Positions 8,580 to 16,973 of a DNA stretch of 41,812 nucleotides are shown here, one piece after another. The stretch is taken from contig CAOJVE010000003.1 of the NCBI GenBank assembly GCA_948444865.1, forward strand, positions 1-41,812. Direction: 5' to 3'. The translations under genes and the position numbers were made by a program. Positions within the stretch are counted from its first letter, which is position 1; each line of letters begins with the position of its first letter. A model generated the notes under the pieces. The model searched no databases. It worked only from the letters and a program-made list of their open reading frames with translations, and had not been told where the DNA came from. This stretch comes from an uncultured Lachnospiraceae bacterium. GTDB lineage: Bacteria > Bacillota > Clostridia > Lachnospirales > Lachnospiraceae.

Positions 8580-9716
8580 TTATATCTTTTTCATCAGTTC
8601 TCTGGCATTTCTCGTCTCTCCCAGATAGCCCCGGACGCTGGAAAAAAATACCGCGCCCAATTCGATCTGGCTGTAGGAGCGATGCTCCAGATAAAATTGG
8701 ATTTTATCCGCAATCTGCTCCATCGTGGGCTTTAACACATGCTCCCTCTCCAGGATGTCCAAAGCCTCGTCGGTGGTCCTGGTCTTCAGGATGTCCAGGG
8801 CGCCTTCCCGGGAAATTCCCGCCCGCAGCGCATTTGCCGCCATGATCTCGCACCGGCTGTCCGCGCAGTGGGAATGGGTGTTCATGATGCCCCCGGCCAC
8901 TTTGATAAGCTTGCCGATGTGTCCCACAAAGAGGATGCCGGACACGCCCTTTTCCACCGCCAAATCTATGGTTTCCCCAATGTAATTGCTGCACTTCATG
9001 TTTTTCTCAAATGGCAGCGACATATGTTCTTTCAGAAAAGTCTCTCCATAATTTCCGGGAGTCACTAAGAGCGTCTGCCCGCCCTGGGCGATGCGCACAT
9101 TCATTTCCACTTCAATGCTTTTCACCAACGCCTGCTCGCTCATAGGCTCCACAATGCCCGAAGTCCCCAGAATGGAGATGCCGCCTTCGATGCCCAGACG
9201 GGGGTTGAAGGTCTTCTTAGCCCTCTCCTGTCCGTCGGGAACCGTAACCAGCACGTCCATGCCGCCCTCGTAGCCATGCCTGCGGCAGACTTCCTGCACT
9301 TCCCGCGCAATCATCTCTCGGGGCACATGATTGATGGCCGCCTGCCCCGGCGGCTGGTCCAGTCCCGGCAGCGTCACCCGGCCTACGCCCAGTCCGCCGT
9401 CGATGTGAACGCCCGGCTCCTCGCATCTGGACGCCTGTGCGCAGATCAAAAGCCCATGGGTGGCGTCCGGGTCGTCTCCCCCGTCTTTTACCACGCCGCA
9501 GGACACCCGGTCTTTCTCCCGGCAAATGTTCTCCAGGGAAAGCTTCAAAAGGATGCCTTTGGGCGTCATGATCTCCACCGTCTCTGTCAGAGCGCCGCCC
9601 AGGAGCATTTCGACCGCTCCCTTGGCCGCAGCCGCCGCGCAGGAGCCAGTCGTGTATCCCCTGCGCAGTTTTTTATTATTTTTGATTACATATTTATCTT
9701 CTGTCTGCAGGCTCAC
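8580..9716 (-). CDS. cbiD: Cobalt-precorrin-5B C1-methyltransferase CbiD (GTG start)
   Basis: The C1 methylase of the anaerobic route, 378 residues. The family mark near the N-terminus is LRRGYTTGSCAAAAAKGA. GILFVGHIGKLIKVAGGIMN and the following HSHCADSR are also characteristic of CbiD. The start is GTG at 9716, six bases after AAGGAGG; the nearest in-frame ATG would lose conserved residues. This is the first gene of the operon, and its promoter lies immediately upstream. Confidence 0.95.
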   Translation of the reverse strand: MSLQTEDKYVIKNNKKLRRGYTTGSCAAAAAKGAVEMLLGGALTETVEIMTPKGILLKLSLENICREKDRVSCGVVKDGGDDPDATHGLLICAQASRCEEPGVHIDGGLGVGRVTLPGLDQPPGQAAINHVPREMIAREVQEVCRRHGYEGGMDVLVTVPDGQERAKKTFNPRLGIEGGISILGTSGIVEPMSEQALVKSIEVEMNVRIAQGGQTLLVTPGNYGETFLKEHMSLPFEKNMKCSNYIGETIDLAVEKGVSGILFVGHIGKLIKVAGGIMNTHSHCADSRCEIMAANALRAGISREGALDILKTRTTDEALDILEREHVLKPTMEQIADKIQFYLEHRSYSQIELGAVFFSSVRGYLGETRNARELMKKI

Positions 9717-9770
9717 CAGTTACCTCCTTGGTCCATTTGTTATGAAAATATTGTCTTTTTCACTGCATTC

Positions 9771-9799
9771 ATTATATAATTATGGACCGTAAAAGTCAA
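9771..9799 (-). promoter_or_regulatory. Sigma-A promoter of the cobalamin operon
   Basis: On the minus strand TTGACT (9799-9794) is followed after exactly 17 bases by TATAAT (9776-9771). Transcription should start near 9764, leaving about 48 bases of leader before the cbiD GTG. That is too short for a cobalamin riboswitch. The -35 box overlaps the stop codon of the upstream gene (TGA at 9798-9796). Confidence 0.85.
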
Positions 9800-10236
9800 T
9801 ATTTTCCCAGAAAGCCCTTTCTTTTGCGCTTTTTTCTCCTATCCACCGTATCCGCGGGCTTGTCCTCCTTCTCCGACGCGTCCATGCCGCTTAAGGCGGC
9901 GTTGATGTCCGTCAGCTTCAGCTCTCCCAACTGGTAAACCAGGGATCTGCTGATCCAGGTCTGGTAGTCCATCTCTTCCTCTGGATGTTTCTCCCTCCAG
10001 GCGTCGTAATCCCCGTGATGGTCTTTTTTTACAAACTCGTCCTGGATGGCAAAAGTAGCCGAAACAGCCAGGGCCAGGGCTTCTGAAAGGGTCATGTCCA
10101 GCTCCTCAATATAATGGCCGCTTTCCATGGGAACCCCTTTGGACCGCATTTGATTCACTTCCTGGTACAGTCTTTGGAAAAAATATGTTCCATTGTCCGA
10201 ATAGACAAAACCGATCATATCGCTGTAGTTCTGCAT
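9796..10236 (-). CDS. Hypothetical protein with basic C-terminus
   Basis: I do not recognise this 146-residue protein. It has no signal peptide or membrane segment. It is acidic to neutral over most of its length and ends in a strongly basic tail (RRKKRKRKGFLGKY), suggesting nucleic-acid or membrane-surface contact, which is inference only. The ORF track starts twelve codons early. ATG 10236 is chosen because AGGAGA lies eight bases before it. The gene sits just upstream of the cob operon with no terminator between, but its content gives no link to B12. It is preceded by a long structured leader. Confidence 0.7.
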   Translation of the reverse strand: MQNYSDMIGFVYSDNGTYFFQRLYQEVNQMRSKGVPMESGHYIEELDMTLSEALALAVSATFAIQDEFVKKDHHGDYDAWREKHPEEEMDYQTWISRSLVYQLGELKLTDINAALSGMDASEKEDKPADTVDRRKKRKRKGFLGKY

Positions 10237-10395
10237 TGATTTTCTCCTGTTTCTAAACCTACACGCGCCCACATGGCAGACTCACTGCCATAAAATGAAA
10301 GCTGTGCGGGCGCATTTGGCGTCCCTGAATATATGCCGCCTGCTCGGCGGCGAACTCTTATAGCAATGTCGCCTACTCCTAGCCTTATAAGTATA
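10237..10395 (-). promoter_or_regulatory. Extended -10 promoter and structured leader of the hypothetical gene
   Basis: Minus-strand TGGTATACT is an extended -10 box (TATACT at 10395-10390). Only a weak -35 is visible. The predicted transcript begins near 10383 and has about 147 bases before the ATG. It can form GCCGCC-gagca-GGCGGC, then a long stem pairing GCGCCCGCACA with TGTGGGCGCG around an inner TGGCAG-tgagt-CTGCCA hairpin. I could not match it to a riboswitch class I know. Confidence 0.5.
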
Positions 10396-10442
10396 CCACG
10401 GACTGCCGGAAAATGCCATACGCTGTTGGAACTGTTTTGTGC

Positions 10443-10475
10443 AAAAAGGCCGCCCCATCTCAGGGACAGCCTTTG
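10443..10475 (-). terminator. Intrinsic terminator after the L,D-transpeptidase gene
   Basis: On the minus strand GGCTGTCCC, loop TGAGAT, GGGGCGGCC forms a nine-pair stem with two G-U pairs and is followed by TTTTT. It lies 17 bases after the stop codon. Confidence 0.85.
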
Positions 10476-10491
10476 TCTTTTTATATAATTT

Positions 10492-12810
10492 TTATAAATA
10501 CCCTTTCGCAGCCGGATCGGTGGGGTCCCAGTTATACGCCGCCGTGATCTGGCGGTACGCCTTATGGTCGAAGGGGCCGGCATAGCTGTAATCCTGCACC
10601 TCTATGGTGGCGCCGTTACAGTTCTCGTAGATCCACTTGGCGTCTATAACCGCCACGCGGATGCATCCGTGGGAAGCCGCCTCGCGGCCCAGTTTGTTCC
10701 ACTCGTTGGCCGGCAGACTGTATGGATTCGCCACAGCCCCGGATACGGAATGGATGAAAATGCCGTTGGGCTCACTGACAAGGGTCGCGTACTGGCCCCA
10801 GCTCGGTCCCATGAGAATCTGCCAGCGTCCCGCCCGCGTGCCTCTGAATGTGCCAGTGGGCGTAGGCGTCGCCGGAAGCCCTACGGAACATGGCATCGCC
10901 ACTACCGGTATGTTGTACTGGCCGCTTGTGTCTCTGGCGTAAACAGTGATCTGATTCCTTCTGCGGTCCACGCGCAGCATATAGGGGCCGGAAACCCGCC
11001 CGCGCACATCCTGCACCAGATAGCCTTTGTCATTGAAGAAATATTTATAGCGGGTTCCGTTCTGCACGATGTAAGTCCAGCCCTTGGCAAATTTCCCATT
11101 TTCTTTGGCGTATTTCCACTTGCCGTTGGACTTAATCCATCTCTGAGAGTAAACGCCGCTCCCGTTGATGTAGCCCCATTTGCCGTCTTTCTGCATCCAT
11201 TTGTTGGTGACCATCACGCCGTTCTTTCCCAGATAATAGTAGGAACCTTTATATTTCTTCCATTGCTCGGTGAGAAGGCTGCCTTTTGCGGAAACATAAT
11301 ACCATTTGCCGCCCTTTTTCGTCTGCAGCCACCCCTTCGGGTAAGCATAGCCATTCTGTTTCTTGGAGGTCTGGGCTTTGAAATAATAGAGCTTTCCGTT
11401 TATTTTCTTCAGACCGCCTTTATACATCCTGCCGTTCTTATCGAAAGAATAATATTTCCCGGACACCTTTGCCAGCTCCCGGACTTCCGCCTGGCAGTTG
11501 GTTTTAAAATAATACCATCTGCCGCTGATTTTCTTCCAGCCTTTAATCGCGGACCCTGCCGGCGCCGCGCCTGCCTTGCTGGGGCGGAAATAATATTTCT
11601 TTCCGCTTACGGTCTTCAGTCCGGTAACCATGCGGCCGTTTGCGTCCAGATAATATTTATAGCCGCTTATGGTCTTCAGCTTATTCTTTACGTTTCCCCC
11701 GTCGTCTTCAAAATAATGCCAATATTTTTTGCCGTTCTCCGTGATCTCCTGCCATTTCGTCTTGATTTGACGGTAATGACTCTTATGGAAATAGTACCAG
11801 TTCCCGTTGCTAAGCTTTTGCCAGCCGGTCTCCTCCAGCCGCTTGCCGTCGGGCGAGAAGTAATACTGCTTGCCGTTGATATTCTGGAAACTGTTGGCGA
11901 TCATCGCTCCGTCCGCGCCAAAATAATAATAGCTGCCGCTTACTTTCTTCTGCGCGTTTTTTACTTTCTTCCCATTTTTGTCCAGATAATATGTCTTCTG
12001 ATCGATTTTCTGCATGCCTATTTTGGACGTATCCCACAGGCCGCCTTCTTTCAGATACAGCCATGCGTCTTTGTCGGACGCATACATCCACCCGACTTTT
12101 GTCACCATCTGACCCAGCTGAGAATTTTGCGGCGTGTCGCCATCCACGCTTGCGTAATCTTTTTCCGACAGGAAATAATAGGTCCCGGGCTGGGACACAT
12201 TCACGCTGACTTCGTGGGCGCCTGTAAGCATGTATCCGTTCTTGCCAAATATGTAGGACGCCTTGCCGCCCTGGGAAAGCTTCACCTCCACCCGGCCGTC
12301 TTTTTCCAGGTAGTATTCGCTGGTTCCCGGTTTGCGCAGCCTCCAGTGGCCGTTTAACTCTTCCCAGTATGTATCGTTCACTTCCTCCACAGGGCCTTCG
12401 TTGCCAGAAACGGCCGCCCTCTCTTCTGGCGCAGGGTCCGCCTCATTTTCCGAAACAGCCGCAGCGTCATCCCCGGAAACGGACGGAACATCTGTTTCCT
12501 TTGGCTCCTGCGTCTCTTCCGGTTCAAGCGTCTCTTCTGGAGCGATTGTTTCTTCCGGTTCCTCTATGATATCCTGCGCCGGCGGCGTTTCCACTGCATT
12601 TTCAGACAGATCGGGCTCTTCTTCGTCCAGAACGTTTTCAGATTCTGTGGGCGGCGCCTCCGGTTCTTCTTCCTGTGGGATAAATTCTTCAGCATCCTGC
12701 CGCTCTGCGATCACTTCCTCATTGACGGCCGCACCCACAGGCGCCGCCCCTGAAAAGGCCATGCAAACGGCCAGCGTCCAGGCCAGCAGTCCTTTGCTCT
12801 TCGTTCTCAA
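10492..12810 (-). CDS. Secreted YkuD-type L,D-transpeptidase with cell-wall-binding repeats
   Basis: A 772-residue exported protein. It starts at TTG 12810, seven bases after AGGAGG. The signal peptide is KGLLAWTLAVCMAFSGAAPVGA. Residues about 30-140 are a Glu/Pro-rich low-complexity linker. About 150-640 hold roughly seventeen aromatic-glycine repeats of the choline/glucan-binding type (for example GSYYYFGADGAMIANS). The C-terminal YkuD domain has IFIHSVSG and SHGCIRV with the nucleophile Cys716. Such enzymes make 3-3 cross-links in peptidoglycan or attach proteins to it. The repeats probably hold it on wall polymers. It has its own promoter and terminator, so it is a single-gene unit. Confidence 0.9.
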   Translation of the reverse strand: MRTKSKGLLAWTLAVCMAFSGAAPVGAAVNEEVIAERQDAEEFIPQEEEPEAPPTESENVLDEEEPDLSENAVETPPAQDIIEEPEETIAPEETLEPEETQEPKETDVPSVSGDDAAAVSENEADPAPEERAAVSGNEGPVEEVNDTYWEELNGHWRLRKPGTSEYYLEKDGRVEVKLSQGGKASYIFGKNGYMLTGAHEVSVNVSQPGTYYFLSEKDYASVDGDTPQNSQLGQMVTKVGWMYASDKDAWLYLKEGGLWDTSKIGMQKIDQKTYYLDKNGKKVKNAQKKVSGSYYYFGADGAMIANSFQNINGKQYYFSPDGKRLEETGWQKLSNGNWYYFHKSHYRQIKTKWQEITENGKKYWHYFEDDGGNVKNKLKTISGYKYYLDANGRMVTGLKTVSGKKYYFRPSKAGAAPAGSAIKGWKKISGRWYYFKTNCQAEVRELAKVSGKYYSFDKNGRMYKGGLKKINGKLYYFKAQTSKKQNGYAYPKGWLQTKKGGKWYYVSAKGSLLTEQWKKYKGSYYYLGKNGVMVTNKWMQKDGKWGYINGSGVYSQRWIKSNGKWKYAKENGKFAKGWTYIVQNGTRYKYFFNDKGYLVQDVRGRVSGPYMLRVDRRRNQITVYARDTSGQYNIPVVAMPCSVGLPATPTPTGTFRGTRAGRWQILMGPSWGQYATLVSEPNGIFIHSVSGAVANPYSLPANEWNKLGREAASHGCIRVAVIDAKWIYENCNGATIEVQDYSYAGPFDHKAYRQITAAYNWDPTDPAAKGYL

Positions 12811-12865
12811 TTATGAACCTCCTTATGTACCAATTAATTACAAAAAAGTTACATTTATATTTCCT

Positions 12866-12895
12866 ATTGTATCCCCATTCCCCATCTTCTGTCAA
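12866..12895 (-). promoter_or_regulatory. Sigma-A promoter of the L,D-transpeptidase gene
   Basis: Minus-strand TTGACA (12895-12890), an 18-base spacer, then TACAAT (12871-12866). It leaves a leader of about 50 bases before the TTG start. Confidence 0.75.
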
Positions 12896-12933
12896 ATAAA
12901 ATTAATATAAAATTTTACGAAACATAAAATTAT

Positions 12934-13197
12934 TTATTCTCCCAGACCGCTCTCAATGGCTTGAACAAGAGCTTGCAGGGCTTCCTTTTCGTCTTCGCCT
13001 TTGCAGATCAGCTCTATTTCATCTCCGCATTTCACGCAGGCCCCCAAAATGCCCAGCACGCTTTTCGCATTGAATGTGCCGCTTCGGAATTTAAAGGTAA
13101 TCGCGGAGTCATATTTCATAGCTTCCTTGCAGAAAATTCCAGCCGGGCGCAGATGCATGCCTGTTGGATTTTTGATACGCACTTTTTTTCTTACCAT
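12934..13197 (-). CDS. ptsH: Phosphocarrier protein HPr
   Basis: An 87-residue HPr-fold protein that carries phosphate from enzyme I to sugar permeases and serves in carbon control. The phosphorylation site is intact: His15 in NPTGMHLRPA, with Arg17. The regulatory serine for HPr kinase is Ser46 (FNAKSVLGIL). Because His15 is kept it is HPr-like and not Crh. There is no ptsI beside it. It lies nineteen bases after cdaR and looks like the last gene of the c-di-AMP unit. The second half carries unusual cysteines (GACVKCGDEIEL). A paralogous HPr with a special role cannot be excluded. Confidence 0.85.
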   Translation of the reverse strand: MVRKKVRIKNPTGMHLRPAGIFCKEAMKYDSAITFKFRSGTFNAKSVLGILGACVKCGDEIELICKGEDEKEALQALVQAIESGLGE

Positions 13198-13216
13198 ATT
13201 TCATCCCTCGTTTTGT

Positions 13217-14500
13217 TCAGTCGCCTTCCACCGGCTCTACAAGTTTCACCACTGTGCTTGGCTGTTCCACCAGCGTATAGCCTGCAGGCAGTTCGATCTT
13301 CACCGGAATCTGATAACTGCCCTCCGTCTTTCCGGTGAGATCCACGCTGGCTTTTATGTCGCTTTCCTTCAACTGGTCCAATTCGCTGCCGTTTTCCCGG
13401 ATGCGGATCAAAAGCTTCTCCGTCTCATACACCAGCTGCAGCCCGCTGGGCACATTTTCACCGGCGATGCTGGTGGTGGGAATGCTGTATTCCTGGCTGT
13501 CCTGCGGCAGAACGCTCACCGCCGCGATTACCGTGTCGCTGGTGTCTTTGGTCAGCTTGATGTCTTCAGGCAGCAGATTTTCTATATTGATCTTTACTTC
13601 AAAATCAGCGGTTTTCCCGCTCACATCGATCGTCTCGTCCGGCGCCTGAATGCTGTTTCCCGCCGCCGCCAGCGCTTCCAGCGCGCCTTCCCTTCCGGCC
13701 ACGCTGATATGACCCGGCGTGAAGGTGATCTTATCCACTTTGTAGCCCTCGGCCACCTCGCCCACATAGCCGCCTTTGATGGCGATGTCGTTGCGCACGG
13801 TCCACAGATCCACAGATACGTTCACTTCCGGCACGCTGGTGTCGTATTTCAGATAATTCATCTGACTGTCCGAAAATTCCACCTGATTCCGGTCGATGAT
13901 CTTTAAACCCACCGGCTTGACGGCATCCTCCCTAAGATTGGTGGCGTCCACCGTGGCTACCACTTTGTCGATCTTGCGCACCAGGGACTGCGGCCCGGTG
14001 ATCTTGATTTTGTCTGGGCTGGCGCTTAAAGCTCCGATCTCATAGCCTTTGGCCGGCTGCCCTTCCCCGGAGACCACCGTGACGATATATTCCTGGGTCA
14101 TGATCTCGTCGATGTCCACGCTTAGATTCCTGGGATTCGGCACCATATTTTCGGATTTGAGCTTGCTGCAGTTGACGGTGATAGGCACCATAATCGGATC
14201 GGTGTTCATATTCACAATCTGCTTCAAATCCGCCGTGGCCACCAGATCTTCCGCAGACAGGTTATCCACGATGGAGCGCTTCCCCGTCACCTCCACAGTA
14301 ACCACATTCTCCCCTTCCTCGATCATGCTCATCTTCCCGCCGCTCTCGATGTAGGCTTCATTTTGCACCTGCACGATAACATTGGAAATCTGACTGGTGA
14401 TGATCGGATCGTCCACATTGACCACCAAAAGCCAGACAAAAACCGCCACCACCAGAGAAACCACTTTTAAAAGCAAATTATTTGTCAGGGTTTTTCTCAT
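13217..14500 (-). CDS. cdaR: CdaA regulatory protein CdaR (YbbR repeats)
   Basis: A 427-residue protein with one N-terminal membrane anchor (residues about 8-28, LLLKVVSLVVAVFVWLLVVN) and several extracytoplasmic YbbR repeats (for example VPITVNCSKLKSENM, PVGLKIIDRNQVEF, QIPVKIELPAGYTLVEQPS). In Firmicutes CdaR binds and modulates the diadenylate cyclase CdaA. The start overlaps the cdaA end by 23 bases with AGGGG inside cdaA, the usual cdaA-cdaR arrangement. In Bacillus glmM follows, but here HPr does. Confidence 0.9.
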   Translation of the reverse strand: MRKTLTNNLLLKVVSLVVAVFVWLLVVNVDDPIITSQISNVIVQVQNEAYIESGGKMSMIEEGENVVTVEVTGKRSIVDNLSAEDLVATADLKQIVNMNTDPIMVPITVNCSKLKSENMVPNPRNLSVDIDEIMTQEYIVTVVSGEGQPAKGYEIGALSASPDKIKITGPQSLVRKIDKVVATVDATNLREDAVKPVGLKIIDRNQVEFSDSQMNYLKYDTSVPEVNVSVDLWTVRNDIAIKGGYVGEVAEGYKVDKITFTPGHISVAGREGALEALAAAGNSIQAPDETIDVSGKTADFEVKINIENLLPEDIKLTKDTSDTVIAAVSVLPQDSQEYSIPTTSIAGENVPSGLQLVYETEKLLIRIRENGSELDQLKESDIKASVDLTGKTEGSYQIPVKIELPAGYTLVEQPSTVVKLVEPVEGD

Positions 14501-15371
14501 CTTGGCTTCTACCCCTTTTCCATAGCCTGAATTTATTATTGCTCACATAGGTCTTATTCTGCACGGCGCATAGCGCTTCTTTCAGCTGGGTCCGGGTCAC
14601 GCCCCGGCGCAGCACACCGCCCTGGGCCATCGACACGTCGCCAGTCTCCTCCGACACGATGATGGTCAGAGAATCGCTGACTTCGCTGATGCCAAGCCCC
14701 GCCCGGTGCCGGGTGCCCAGCTGTTTGCTCAGCTCCCGGTTGTCGGACAGCGGCAGATAGCAGGTCGCCGCCACGATCCGGTTCCCCCGCACGATCACCG
14801 CGCCGTCATGCAGCGGCGTGTTGTGCTCAAAAATGTTGATCAGCAGCTGACTGCTCACCAGAGAGTCCAGCGCAATGCCCGTCTTCTCATACTCCGTCAG
14901 CACCACATTCTGCTCGATGACGATCAGCGCGCCCGTCTTTACTTCCCCCATGCTAAAGCTTGCCCGGCACATCTCGTTGGCCGTCCGGTCCGTAAAGCGC
15001 TCCTGCACGCCCCGGCTGCTGTCAAACGAAAAAATGGAAGACACAAGATTTTTTTCCCCCAGCTGCTCCAGAATCCTGCGAAGCTCCGGCTGAAAGATTA
15101 CGAAAAGCGCGGTAATCAGCACCGCCGCCAGCTTCTCCACAATCCACAGAATCGTGTTCATCCGGAAAATATACGCGATGAACACAAACATCAAAACCAG
15201 CAGAATACCTTTTAACAAAGTGTACGCCCTGGTGTTTTTCACCCAAACCATAAATTCATAGACAAAAAAAGAGATCAATAAAATTTCTATGCTGTCGATA
15301 ACCCCGATCTTTGGAATGGATATTTTAGATATGTAATTTTCAAAGATTTCTCCCCAACTCTTCAATGGCAA
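14478..15371 (-). CDS. cdaA: Membrane diadenylate cyclase CdaA (TTG start)
   Basis: Makes cyclic di-AMP from two ATP, controlling potassium and osmolyte uptake and wall homeostasis. Length is 297 residues. Three hydrophobic segments lie in residues 24-95, then the DisA_N (DAC) domain. The catalytic motifs are intact: DGA at 189-191 (TPLHDGAVIVRG) and RHR at 221-223 (GTRHRAGLG). The start is TTG 15371, seven bases after AAAGGAG; no ATG is available near it. It lies downstream of two unknown membrane genes and overlaps cdaR. Confidence 0.95.
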   Translation of the reverse strand: MPLKSWGEIFENYISKISIPKIGVIDSIEILLISFFVYEFMVWVKNTRAYTLLKGILLVLMFVFIAYIFRMNTILWIVEKLAAVLITALFVIFQPELRRILEQLGEKNLVSSIFSFDSSRGVQERFTDRTANEMCRASFSMGEVKTGALIVIEQNVVLTEYEKTGIALDSLVSSQLLINIFEHNTPLHDGAVIVRGNRIVAATCYLPLSDNRELSKQLGTRHRAGLGISEVSDSLTIIVSEETGDVSMAQGGVLRRGVTRTQLKEALCAVQNKTYVSNNKFRLWKRGRSQDEKNPDK

Positions 15372-15398
15372 CTTTTTGCTCCTTTACCTTATTAAAAA

Positions 15399-16463
15399 TC
15401 ACAAATCCTTCAAAGATTCCTCTAATTTTTTTTCAAAATCCACGTGGCCGCCCCCAGAAGCCGGCTGTGCAGGCTGTGTAGGCGGCGCCGGCGGAACAGG
15501 CGGCTGCTCAGGCAGCGGCGGAATTTCCCCGGTCTTCTGCGACACGCCGTTTATTTTCTTAATTTTGCGCTTGGAAGTGCTGATGGACGCTTTCGGAACG
15601 GCCTTCACATAATAAAAATAATCGTCGTCCTCATACTCCAGATGCTCCGTTCTCGTATAGTCTCCCCCAAAGGCAAAAAATTCCAGCACAACCCCAATAA
15701 GCGCGGATACAATGGTGGATATCGTTATAAGCGCCATTTCCACATCCAGCCCCAGGAAAAGCCCGCCGGCCAGCATCATAAACAGATAGGCCACCGCCCC
15801 CACGACGATGGCGACCCGCCACGCGTAATCAAAAGCGCGGGTCCGGATCAGGTAGACCAAAAGCAGCGCCCCCACAAAGGTAATGAGGCAAATCCACATA
15901 TCCTGATTCTTCACCAGACCGTCCATCAAAAGCTTCAGCGCCCGCTGGATCTCGATGCCCTCGCCGCCCAGCACGCCTTCCTGTTCCTTAATAAACGCAA
16001 TCAGATAAGAAAACACCACGCCGCACCCCACCGGCACGGCGGCCACTGGATTTCCCAAAAGCCCGCTCCCAATGGGAATCAGCGGTGAAAGCTGACAGGT
16101 CATGCCCAGAGACGTAAGCGGAAAAGTAATGTTGTATTTCCCACTGAAACGCAGCCCCAGGATCACCATCAAAAGAAGCAGCGCCGCCACAAATCCGGCC
16201 ACTGCGGCTCCCACGGCATAGCAATGTCCCAGGATGAAAAGAAACCCAATCCACATGATCGCATTGCCGGGCAGAATCGAACAGAGGAGCGCCATAATGA
16301 TGATCACAAAAGGATTCGTAAGCCGCTCCATCATCCCCAGCTGCATCCGAATCCACCAGAAATAGCCAAAAGCCAGCAGAAATTTCAAAAGCGGCGTGAG
16401 ATATCCTTCATTCTGCCCGTAAAAATTCTTTAACTTCTGTTTCATCTCCAGCAACGCTGTCAT
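15399..16463 (-). CDS. Polytopic membrane protein upstream of cdaA, function unknown
   Basis: A 354-residue protein. Many hydrophobic segments fill residues about 20-265 (for example AGFVAALLLLMVILGL and VPVGCGVVFSYLIAF). The cytosolic-looking tail has an acidic/Tyr patch (YEDDDYFYY) and a proline-rich stretch (PPLPEQPPVPPAPPTQPAQP), then a charged end. No catalytic motif is recognised. Its ATG overlaps the stop of the gene before it as ATGA, and it ends 28 bases before cdaA. Co-transcription suggests a partner in c-di-AMP or envelope work, which is inference from position. Confidence 0.75.
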   Translation of the reverse strand: MTALLEMKQKLKNFYGQNEGYLTPLLKFLLAFGYFWWIRMQLGMMERLTNPFVIIIMALLCSILPGNAIMWIGFLFILGHCYAVGAAVAGFVAALLLLMVILGLRFSGKYNITFPLTSLGMTCQLSPLIPIGSGLLGNPVAAVPVGCGVVFSYLIAFIKEQEGVLGGEGIEIQRALKLLMDGLVKNQDMWICLITFVGALLLVYLIRTRAFDYAWRVAIVVGAVAYLFMMLAGGLFLGLDVEMALITISTIVSALIGVVLEFFAFGGDYTRTEHLEYEDDDYFYYVKAVPKASISTSKRKIKKINGVSQKTGEIPPLPEQPPVPPAPPTQPAQPASGGGHVDFEKKLEESLKDL

Positions 16464-16894
16464 ACCTTATCCCTCCTGAAAACATTCCGATTCTGGACGC
16501 GCTTTTCTTCCTTTGCGTAAATCTTCGTAAGCCTTCCCAACTGCATGTAATAATTCTTGATGCTTTTCTTCGCCCTGCTGTATTTGACCGTCTGCACGAC
16601 ATATACAATAATGGAATATGCGACCAGCAAAAGCACATATCCAACAACCACTTTTACGCCCAGCCTCACCAGATTCATTTTATGAATATTTTCCAGAAGT
16701 TCATCCAGAAAATAAAGAGAAACCAGCCCGGCCAACGCCACATACGCAATGGATATAAGAAAAAAATTCTTGATCAAGGCCAGCCCTATGTAATCCGTAC
16801 GGTAATATTTGCTGATCGGAAGATAGTCTTTGCCCTCTCCCTTTTCATATGCTGCAAGTTTTGTCATAATTCGGACTTTCTCTTCATTTACCAT
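16460..16894 (-). CDS. Small membrane protein, function unknown
   Basis: A 144-residue protein with two or three hydrophobic helices (NFFLISIAYVALAGLVSLYF; LGVKVVVGYVLLLVAYSIIV) between charged ends. The basic C-terminal part (KYSRAKKSIKNYYMQLGRL) is probably cytosolic. AAGGAG is six bases before ATG 16894. It is the first gene of the cdaA unit, coupled to the next by an ATGA overlap. I do not recognise a family. Confidence 0.7.
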   Translation of the reverse strand: MVNEEKVRIMTKLAAYEKGEGKDYLPISKYYRTDYIGLALIKNFFLISIAYVALAGLVSLYFLDELLENIHKMNLVRLGVKVVVGYVLLLVAYSIIVYVVQTVKYSRAKKSIKNYYMQLGRLTKIYAKEEKRVQNRNVFRRDKV

Positions 16895-16940
16895 ATACGG
16901 CTCCTTACCTGCTTTTACTCATCCAACGGTTTCCGCCTTC

Positions 16941-16969
16941 ATTGTAACATATATCATTTGCGATGAAAA
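16941..16969 (-). promoter_or_regulatory. Probable promoter of the cdaA unit
   Basis: Minus-strand TTTTCA (16969-16964), 17 bases, TACAAT (16946-16941). The -35 is four of six to consensus. It lies between the comF stop and the first gene of the unit. Confidence 0.5.
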
Positions 16970-16973
16970 GACT

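Noticed and set aside
10237-10395. Cobalamin or manganese riboswitch in the leader upstream of the hypothetical gene
   Set aside because: The B12-box pattern is not present and the AGGAGTAGG string is only a passing likeness to yybP-ykoY; the second conserved half is missing.
10564-12357. Long plus-strand ORF of 597 residues
   Set aside because: It is the antisense shadow of the repeat-rich L,D-transpeptidase gene, whose signal peptide, repeats and YkuD motifs are on the minus strand.
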